64,000 bases of DNA, from assembly GCF_029094505.1 (NCBI RefSeq), contig NZ_CP119108.1:124001-188000 (forward strand), written 5' to 3'. The notes beneath the pieces were generated by a model. It worked only from the letters and a program-made list of their open reading frames with translations, searched no databases and was not told the DNA's origin. The translations under genes and the position numbers were made by a program. Position 1 is the stretch's first letter. Each line of letters starts with the position of its first letter. This document shows positions 58,145 to 64,000 of this stretch, one piece after another. This DNA is from Microbacterium horticulturae (GTDB taxonomy: Bacteria > Actinomycetota > Actinomycetes > Actinomycetales > Microbacteriaceae).

Positions 58145-60825
58145 GCGGCCGGCGCGGGCTCGGGCTCGCTGTGCGCGCGGTGGCGACGAGCCCGGTCGTC
58201 TCGCTCATCGTCGTGGTCCTCGCCGCGGTCATCGCGTTCGTCGGCGCCGCGGTGCCCTCCCTGCTCGACGACGCCCGCACGGCGACCGTGCAGCGCGAAC
58301 TGCACACCCTGCCCCGCGCCGTGCTCGACCCGGTCGCGACCTTGCAGGGTGCGGCATCCCCCGACTCCACGACCGGAGCGGACCCGTGGGCGCTCGCCGA
58401 AGACACCGCCGCCGGCATCCACCGCGACCTGCCGTCGCCGCTGCGCCGTGTGCTGGGCGCGCCCGGTGTGTCTGTCGTGCTCGACGGCCAGACGGCGGTG
58501 CCGACCCCGCGTGTGCCGGCGCCGTCGAACCGGGTCGAGGTCGCGCTCGATCCGGACCTTGATCAGCGGATCCGCATCGTGAAGGGACGGATGCCGCGGC
58601 CCACCGACGTCTCGACCGCAGCGCATCCGGTCGTCGACGTCGTGCTGTCGCAGGAGGCCTCGGCGGCGCTTGCGTGGCCGCTCGGCCAGAAGCGCGTGCT
58701 CGGCTTCAGCGACCTGCCGATGACCGTCAGGCTCGTCGGCCTCTACGAGGCGGTCGACCCCGGTGACCCGGCGTGGGTGCAGCGGCCGACCGGACTGCAC
58801 CCGTCGGCCGATCAGAGCGGCGGTGAGGCGGTGCACCTGGCCACGGCGTACGCCGCGTCCGACATGCTCGGTGCGATCGACGTGTGGGTGGGCGAGGCGT
58901 CGACGACGGTGTGGATGCCGCTGCTCGACGACCGCGTCACCGGCGCGCAGGCGGCCGAGCTCGCCGCGCAGCTGCGCGGCTTCTCCGCGTCGCAGCAGCA
59001 GTTCTCGGTGCGCGGCGCCGGCTTCTACGAGCAGGGGCTCACGTTCCGCAGCTCGGCTCCGACGTCGCTCGAGGCCGGAGCCGCGCGCGGTGATGCCATC
59101 GCCGCGGTCGCGACGCTCGCGGCGGTCGGGCCGCTGGCGGTCGCCGTGGTCGCCATCGCGATGGCGGGCCGGATGCTCGCCTCGCGCCGTGTCGGCACCG
59201 TGCGCGCCGCGCGCGCCCGAGGGGCGTCGCTGCGGTTGCTGGCCGCGCTGCTCGGCGTGGAAGGGCTCGTACTCGGCGCGGTGGGTGCCGCCGTCGGAGC
59301 CGCTCTCGCGGCGATCCTCGTGGGGTGGACGGGTGTGGCATCCACCGTCGTTCCGGTCATCGTCGCGGTGACCCCGATGATCGCCGTGCCGGCCGCGGCG
59401 CTGAACGCGGCCGCCCGCACCGCCCGGCGCGACCTCGGCGTCGCCGACCGGCCGACCCGCCGCCGCCGGCTCATCGTGGAGGGCGCCGTCGTCGCCATCG
59501 CGGCGGCGACGATCCTGGTCGCCGCGAACCGACCGGTCGGTATGGGGCTCACGCCGGTGCTGCTCGCAGTGCCGGCCGCCGTGTTCGCGATCGGATGCGT
59601 GGTGGTGCTGCGCCTCATCCCGCCGGTGCTCACCGGTGTCGAGGCGCTGGTCGCCCGCGGGCGCGGCGTCATGGCGCTCGTCGGGCCCGCTCGCGCGAGA
59701 CGCGGGCGCACCCTGCCGATCGCCACCGTGCTGGCCGCTCTCGTGTGCGTTGCGACTGCGCTGTTCGCCGGCGTGTCGATCGCCACGATCACCTCGGGCA
59801 TCGCGCAATCGGCCCGCGCGCAGGCCGGCGCCGACCTGCGCGTGAGCGCCCCGGCGATCGACGCGGATCAGCTCGCCGCCCTGCGCGCTCTGAAGGGGGT
59901 GGATGCCGCGGCTCCGGTCTACGGCGGCGCAGCCCTCCCCGCGCACTCGGAGGGCACCTGGACCACCGTGACGATCCTCGGCGTCGATCCCGCGGAGCTC
60001 GCCGCGGTGCAGCAGGACGTGGCCGGGGCCCTGCCGCTGCCGAAGACGCTGGGTGCGAGCGGCGGACCCGTGCAGGCCGTGGCGTCGGACGCGCTCGCCC
60101 GGATGCTCGACGGCGACGCGATCGTCGTGCGCGGTGTCGAGGTCGAGGTCGCCGCGCACGCGGAGAGCGCTGCCTTCGCGCCGGCGGGCCTCTGGCTCGT
60201 CGTCGGCCGCGCCGACGCCGCGCGCATCCTCGGGCCCGCGCCGAACGTCGACACGGTGCTGCTCGACGTCGCCGACGGTGCCGAGGCGCAGCGGGTTGCG
60301 GCATCCGCCACCCGACTGCTGGGCAAGGGCGCCGAGGCCGTCGTCCCCAGCGAGATCGCCGCGCAGATCGCCGCCGACCCGGCGATGCAGGCGGTGCAGG
60401 CATCGCTCGTGGCGGCGCTCGCGATCGTGACGCTGCTGCTCGTGCTCGCCGTGGCGATGACCCTGCTGCGCGGTGCACCCGCGCGCGGCCGGATGCTCGG
60501 CCTGCTGGCGGCGATGGGGTATCCGCGCGGCCGGGAACTGCCGCTTGTGGCATGGGAGGTCGCCCCGCCGCTGCTGCTCGCACTGCCGGTCGGCGTCGCG
60601 GCAGGCTTCACGCTGCCGCCGCTGCTGCTGCCAGCCGTCGACCTCGCACGGTTCGTGGGCGGGGGAGCGCAAGCACCCATCGCGGCGCCATCGTGGCTGG
60701 TGTGGCTGACCGTGGGCGGCTACCTGCTGATCGCCGCCGTCGCCGTGGTGGTCGCTGCGGCTGTGGCGGCGCGGATGACCGCGATGATCGCGCTGCGGCG
60801 CATCGACGAGGAGATCGAGACATGA
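58141..60825 (+). CDS. Large ABC exporter permease 2 (FtsX-type)
   Basis: 894-residue permease, parallel to permease 1: N-terminal helix (VVSLIVVVLAAVIAFVGAAV), extracytoplasmic domain, central helices (AIAAVATLAAVGPLAVAVVA; TVVPVIVAVTPMIAVPAAAL), second extracytoplasmic domain and C-terminal helices including LLIAAVAVVVAAAVAARM. It starts at the ATGA overlap with permease 1, so the two probably form a heterodimer. Confidence 0.87.
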   Translation: MSGRRGLGLAVRAVATSPVVSLIVVVLAAVIAFVGAAVPSLLDDARTATVQRELHTLPRAVLDPVATLQGAASPDSTTGADPWALAEDTAAGIHRDLPSPLRRVLGAPGVSVVLDGQTAVPTPRVPAPSNRVEVALDPDLDQRIRIVKGRMPRPTDVSTAAHPVVDVVLSQEASAALAWPLGQKRVLGFSDLPMTVRLVGLYEAVDPGDPAWVQRPTGLHPSADQSGGEAVHLATAYAASDMLGAIDVWVGEASTTVWMPLLDDRVTGAQAAELAAQLRGFSASQQQFSVRGAGFYEQGLTFRSSAPTSLEAGAARGDAIAAVATLAAVGPLAVAVVAIAMAGRMLASRRVGTVRAARARGASLRLLAALLGVEGLVLGAVGAAVGAALAAILVGWTGVASTVVPVIVAVTPMIAVPAAALNAAARTARRDLGVADRPTRRRRLIVEGAVVAIAAATILVAANRPVGMGLTPVLLAVPAAVFAIGCVVVLRLIPPVLTGVEALVARGRGVMALVGPARARRGRTLPIATVLAALVCVATALFAGVSIATITSGIAQSARAQAGADLRVSAPAIDADQLAALRALKGVDAAAPVYGGAALPAHSEGTWTTVTILGVDPAELAAVQQDVAGALPLPKTLGASGGPVQAVASDALARMLDGDAIVVRGVEVEVAAHAESAAFAPAGLWLVVGRADAARILGPAPNVDTVLLDVADGAEAQRVAASATRLLGKGAEAVVPSEIAAQIAADPAMQAVQASLVAALAIVTLLLVLAVAMTLLRGAPARGRMLGLLAAMGYPRGRELPLVAWEVAPPLLLALPVGVAAGFTLPPLLLPAVDLARFVGGGAQAPIAAPSWLVWLTVGGYLLIAAVAVVVAAAVAARMTAMIALRRIDEEIET

Positions 60826-61907
60826 GTGACGAACCCGACATCGTGTGTGAAGGACTCGTGCGCATCTACACGGCGCAGGGCGTCGAGGTGCAGGCGCTGC
60901 AGGGGCTCGACCTGCTCGTACAGCCCGGCGAGATGGTCGCGCTCATCGGGGCGTCCGGTTCGGGCAAGTCGACGCTGCTGAACATCCTGTCGGGCTCCGA
61001 CACCCCCAGCGCGGGACGCGCCCGGGTCGCCGGTCACGATCTGGTCGCCATGCGCGGGCGCGAGCGGCTCGACTACCGGCGCGGCGTCGTCGGGTTCGTC
61101 TGGCAGCAGTCCGGGCGCAACCTGCTCCCATACCTCTCGGGGCGCGAGAACGTCGCCATGGCCCAGGACGTCGCCGGCGTCATCCCTCGTCGTGAGCGAG
61201 AAGAGCGAGTGGATGCGCTGCTCGAACAGCTCGGCGTGGCGCACGTCGCTGACAGGCGACCCGCGCAGCTGTCGGGCGGGCAGAAGCAGCGGGTGGCGAT
61301 CGCCGTCGCGCTGGCGAACGGCCCGCGTGTGCTGCTCGCGGATGAGCCGACCGGCGAGCTCGACGAGGCCACGAGCGCCGAGGTGCTCGCGGCCATGGAA
61401 CAGGTCAACCGCGAGCACGGTGCCACGACCCTCATCGTCACGCACGACGCGACCGTCGCCGAGCACGTCGATCGCACCGTGCGCATCCGTGACGGACGCA
61501 CCTCGACCGAGACGTTGCGCGCCACGCACACTGACGAGTCCGGACGCCGCGTGCGCGTGGCCGCCGAATACGCGGTGCTCGACCGCGCCGGGCGCATGCA
61601 GCTGCCCGCCGACTACGTCGAGGCGCTCGAGCTGCGCGACCGGGTGCGCCTCTCGCTCGAGCCCGACCGCATCGAGGTGCGGCCCGGGAGCGGGGCGCCG
61701 CCGGTGCCCCCGCCCGTTGAGCGAGCAGCGCAGCCGCGAGTCGAAACGTCCGACGTGCCCTCGGTCGTTGAGCGAGCGAAGCGAGTCGAAACGCCCGACG
61801 CTCCTGGGGATAAGGACGCCTCGCGAGCGCAGCGAGTCCAGACGTCGCAACCCGAGCAGGATCCCCGGCCCCCGGCATCCACCTCCGACGAGGAGGACCG
61901 GTCATGA
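60822..61907 (+). CDS. ABC exporter ATPase 1 with repeat-derived C-terminal tail
   Basis: 361-residue ATPase of the LolD/MacB type: Walker A GASGSGKSTLL, signature LSGGQKQRVAIA, Walker B VLLADEPTGELDEAT, H-loop THDATVAEHV. After a regulatory-like segment to about residue 290, the tail contains VERAAQPRVET, VVERAKRVET (315-324) and ASRAQRVQTSQ, encoded by three copies of the GTTGAGCGAG element. The tail is Pro/Glu-rich and probably disordered. ATGA overlaps on both sides. Confidence 0.92.
   Translation: MSDEPDIVCEGLVRIYTAQGVEVQALQGLDLLVQPGEMVALIGASGSGKSTLLNILSGSDTPSAGRARVAGHDLVAMRGRERLDYRRGVVGFVWQQSGRNLLPYLSGRENVAMAQDVAGVIPRREREERVDALLEQLGVAHVADRRPAQLSGGQKQRVAIAVALANGPRVLLADEPTGELDEATSAEVLAAMEQVNREHGATTLIVTHDATVAEHVDRTVRIRDGRTSTETLRATHTDESGRRVRVAAEYAVLDRAGRMQLPADYVEALELRDRVRLSLEPDRIEVRPGSGAPPVPPPVERAAQPRVETSDVPSVVERAKRVETPDAPGDKDASRAQRVQTSQPEQDPRPPASTSDEEDRS
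61715..61846. repeat. Three in-frame repeat copies in the second ATPase
   Basis: Copy A 61715-61748 (VERAAQPRVET), copy B 61764-61793 (VVERAKRVET; identical over 30 bp to the inverse complement of 26117-26146), copy C about 61818-61846 (ASRAQRVQT). All in the C-terminal tail. Confidence 0.82.
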
Positions 61908-62569
61908 CCGCGCTGCGCGCCACCGGGCTCACCCGCACCTACCGCACGCCGGCGGGCGAGCTGACCGCCGTCGACGCCATCGACCTCGAGGTCGCGGCCG
62001 GTGAGCTCGTGGCGATCCGCGGGCGGTCGGGTGCGGGAAAGAGCTCGCTGCTGACGATGCTCGGCGGGCTCGATGCGCCCGACGCCGGCCGCGTCGAGAT
62101 CGGGGGCGTCGACCTTTACGGCCGCGAGGGCGCGTCGATGCTGGGCACCGAGGTGGCGAGCATCTTCCAGGGGTTCGGGCTGGTGCCGATCCTGTCAGCG
62201 GCCGAGAACGTCGAGGTGCCGCTGCGGATCCGCAGGTCCCACCCCGCCGACCGCTCCCGCCGTGTCGCCGACGCACTGGCGGCGGTGGGGCTGGCCGAGC
62301 ATGCCGCGCAGCGTCCGGCCGAGCTGTCGGGCGGGCAGCAGCAGCGCGTCGCCATCGCACGGGCGCTCGTGACTGAGCCGTCCGTGCTGCTGGCCGACGA
62401 ACCGACGGGCCAGCTCGACTCGGAGACCGGCGCGCAGATCATGGCGCTGGTCGCGAGCCTCGTGCACGAGCGTGGCACCGCGGCGATCGTCGCGACGCAC
62501 GACCCGGCGATGCTCGCGCGCGCCGACCGGGTGCTGCAGCTGCACGACGGGCACCTCAGCGCGGGGTGA
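61904..62569 (+). CDS. ABC exporter ATPase 2
   Basis: 221-residue LolD-like ATPase: Walker A GRSGAGKSSLL, Q-loop FQGFGLVPIL, signature LSGGQQQRVAIA, Walker B VLLADEPTGQLDSET, THDPAML. Last gene of the exporter operon, ATGA overlap with ATPase 1. The two ATPases may pair with the two permeases to make one heteromeric exporter; substrate unknown. Confidence 0.92.
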   Translation: MTALRATGLTRTYRTPAGELTAVDAIDLEVAAGELVAIRGRSGAGKSSLLTMLGGLDAPDAGRVEIGGVDLYGREGASMLGTEVASIFQGFGLVPILSAAENVEVPLRIRRSHPADRSRRVADALAAVGLAEHAAQRPAELSGGQQQRVAIARALVTEPSVLLADEPTGQLDSETGAQIMALVASLVHERGTAAIVATHDPAMLARADRVLQLHDGHLSAG

Positions 62570-62627
62570 CGCGGCGACACACCCGCCTGGCCGGGCGCCG
62601 CCCGCCGCGAGATGGCAGGATGCAGAC

Positions 62628-63527
62628 GTGACCATCGGCAGTGAGAACGATCTCGCGGCGCGGCTTCGCCTGGCCGCAGCGCAAGACGCCGGGCTGCAAC
62701 CCATCGACTGGAGCGCCCTGCCTGCCGACGTCGAACGCGATGAGTTCGCGGCGCCCAGCGGCCCGCTCGCGCGCATCGCCCTCGGCCCGGTCGACGGTGA
62801 GCGCGTCGTGCTCATGCCCGGGATGACCGGGTCGAAAGAAGATTTCGTGCGCGTGATGCCGTTGCTCGCGGCATCCGGATTCCGCGTCGAATCCTTCGAC
62901 ATGGCGGGCCAGTACGAGTCCGGTGTGGCGGGCCCGCCGCCGGGCGGACATTACGCGATGGCGCTGTTCGAAGAAGACCTGCGTGCGGTTCTGGCCGCCG
63001 GACCTCCTGCGCACCTGCTCGGTTACTCGTTTGCGGGAACCGTCGCCGCCGCGGTCGCCGGCTCGCACCCCGAGCTCGTGCGCAGTCTCACTCTGCTGTC
63101 GACGACGCCGGCGGTCGGTCAGGCGCTTCGCGCCTTCAAGGTGCTGGGACCGTTCAGCGGCCTGCTGCCCTCGAGAGCGCTCGGGCGGCTGTTCGTCTGG
63201 GTGCTGCGACACAACGTGCATCGTGCACCGCTCGACCGCGCCGCGTTCGTGACGGCGCGATTCGACAAGACGCGCCTCGACAGCGTGATCGACATCTTCG
63301 ACCTCATGAAGCACACGCCCGACGTCGCGTCGGCGGTGCGGGCTCGCGGCGTCCCGACCCTCGTCGTCGCCGGGCGGCACGACGTCTGGCCGGTCGATGC
63401 GCACCGCGACTTCGCTGAACGTCTCGGCGGCAGGCTCGTCATCCTCGACGCCGGACACAGCCCGTGCGAGAGCGCGCCGCACCAGCTCGCGGAAGCCATG
63501 ACCGACTTCTTCGCCGCCGGCCGCTGA
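62628..63527 (+). CDS. Alpha/beta hydrolase
   Basis: 299-residue hydrolase: oxyanion-type VLMPGMTGSKEDF, nucleophile elbow GYSFAG (Ser), acid in GRHDVWPVDAH and His in DAGHSPCESAP. A cap region (about 175-230) separates the strands. Substrate unknown. Start GTG 62628, 6 nt after CAGGAT (leaderless-like). The gene follows the exporter operon by 58 nt. Confidence 0.87.
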   Translation: MTIGSENDLAARLRLAAAQDAGLQPIDWSALPADVERDEFAAPSGPLARIALGPVDGERVVLMPGMTGSKEDFVRVMPLLAASGFRVESFDMAGQYESGVAGPPPGGHYAMALFEEDLRAVLAAGPPAHLLGYSFAGTVAAAVAGSHPELVRSLTLLSTTPAVGQALRAFKVLGPFSGLLPSRALGRLFVWVLRHNVHRAPLDRAAFVTARFDKTRLDSVIDIFDLMKHTPDVASAVRARGVPTLVVAGRHDVWPVDAHRDFAERLGGRLVILDAGHSPCESAPHQLAEAMTDFFAAGR

Positions 63528-63637
63528 CGCGGGGTGGATGCCGCGGCCCCGTGTCTTCGCCGCGGCGGGGCGCCGTGTGCCCTGTGCCGTGTGCCCCGGC
63601 TTGCGGCATCATCCCGAACTGATGCCACCCTCGTTCC

Positions 63638-63687
63638 GTCGTCGCAGATTACCGATTTTCCGGGCGAGAACGGTCATCCGTGACGAC
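63638..63687. repeat. REP-like palindrome, copy 3
   Basis: GTCGTCGCAGAT (63638-63649) and ATCCGTGACGAC (63676-63687), 10 of 12 matched with G-T pairs, with ACCGATT/CGGTCAT core. Followed by the family ending CGAACGAGCG. Confidence 0.75.
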
Positions 63688-63739
63688 CGAACGAGCGGAG
63701 TGGATGCTGGGGCCCGCGGCATCCACCACGGGATCTTCC

Positions 63740-63789
63740 GTCGTCGCAGATTACCGATTTTTCGCGCGAGAACCGTCATCCGTGACGAC
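63740..63789. repeat. REP-like palindrome, copy 4
   Basis: GTCGTCGCAGAT (63740-63751) and ATCCGTGACGAC (63778-63789). It overlaps the end of the last gene and supplies its stop codon region. Confidence 0.75.
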
Positions 63790-64000
63790 CGAACGAGCGC
63801 GGCGGCGAGCCCGGAGCACCGTGCGGCGGCGGCGCCGGCGCTCCCGCCAACCGATCTCGCGCAGGTTCAGCGTGATGTCGTGGAACGCCCACGACGCCCG
63901 GCGCTTGAACCCTGCGACGTTCTGGAACGGCCGCGCCGACACGCCCACGTGCAGCTCGGCGTCGTACTCGACGCGCATGTCGGCGTCGAGCGTCATCGTG
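63751..64000 (-). CDS. Partial hypothetical protein, cut by the window end
   Basis: At least 83 codons remain open to the window edge; ATG 63996 is the first in-frame Met in view but the true start may lie outside. The visible part reads VGVSARPFQNVAGFKRRASW, FHDITLNLREIGW, then a very basic run RERRRRRRTVLRARRRAR and a tail SVVTDDGSRAKNR that is translated from a REP-like palindrome. No family recognised. Confidence 0.45.
   Translation of the reverse strand, partial: TMTLDADMRVEYDAELHVGVSARPFQNVAGFKRRASWAFHDITLNLREIGWRERRRRRRTVLRARRRARSVVTDDGSRAKNR

Noticed and set aside
55504..60672. Very long antisense frame across the two exporter permeases
   Set aside because: Low-complexity Arg/Ser/Ala-rich translation typical of GC-rich antisense; no start signal or domain.

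Overview
The window is chromosomal DNA of a high-GC actinobacterium, most likely a Microbacterium or close relative in the Microbacteriaceae. The basis is roughly 70% GC, gene families typical of that group (DUF3073, DUF222-HNH, YkoE/D/C ECF transporter, DUF3516 helicase), and many promoters in which a TANNNT -10 box sits 6 nt before the start codon. No rRNA or tRNA was seen. About 55 protein genes can be supported, most of them housekeeping or accessory metabolism.

Layout. 0-6 kb: DUF3073, a universal stress protein, a PadR/DUF4097 operon with a large dyad operator, a TipA-like MerR gene with a textbook MerR promoter, a CynX-type MFS gene, a truncated kup potassium transporter and small proteins. 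6-19.9 kb: an RND-type permease convergent with a DUF998 gene that has no nearby stop, a DEAD-box RNA helicase with a long RGG-like repeat tail, a secreted chitinase with two chitin-binding modules, a DUF222-HNH gene, a radical SAM gene and a D,D-carboxypeptidase. 20-24.4 kb: an acyl-CoA dehydrogenase, two TetR regulators with tandem operators, a flavin monooxygenase and a DUF1772 gene. 24.4-28.2 kb: a YkoC/D/E ECF importer with a DtxR/IdeR-type iron box over its promoter, and a GNAT gene pair. 28.3-38 kb: AICAR transformylase, a DUF3516 helicase, DUF4262, SDR, CDF, an NlpC-like unknown, VOC and RecQ.

38.1-47.2 kb is a seven-gene glucuronide-use operon (uxaC, uxuB, uidA, GPH symporter, manD, gntK, lacI). 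Start-stop overlaps couple uxaC-uxuB, uxuB-uidA and gntK-lacI. Its leader carries two identical LacI-type half-palindromes, one over a TTGACA -35. Glucuronides would be imported, hydrolysed and converted through fructuronate and mannonate to 2-keto-3-deoxygluconate. 47.2-50.1 kb is a debris and regulatory zone: a four-copy 20-bp tandem repeat, a formate-THF ligase remnant, a 14-codon leader peptide abutting a 9-bp hairpin before a RIO kinase, two nested inverted repeats and a VapBC module. 50.3-52.5 kb holds an acyl-CoA oxidase-like gene, and 52.6-54.1 kb an intact IS481-family element with a 16-bp direct repeat, inserted between two palindromic repeats of a family that recurs at 63.6-63.8 kb. 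54.2-62.6 kb: tag glycosylase, a membrane protein and a four-gene ABC exporter (two ~890-aa permeases, two ATPases). The end holds an alpha/beta hydrolase and a partial gene.

The most unusual signals are repeat-based. A 30-bp sequence is present identically, in the same reading frame, inside linkers of two unrelated ABC ATPases, encoding VVERAKRVET. The nonamer GGATGCCGC/GCGGCATCC occurs about 50 times by eye. A REP-like palindrome family, a leader-peptide/hairpin device before the RIO kinase, and an iron box before an ECF transporter normally linked to thiamine precursors also deserve attention.
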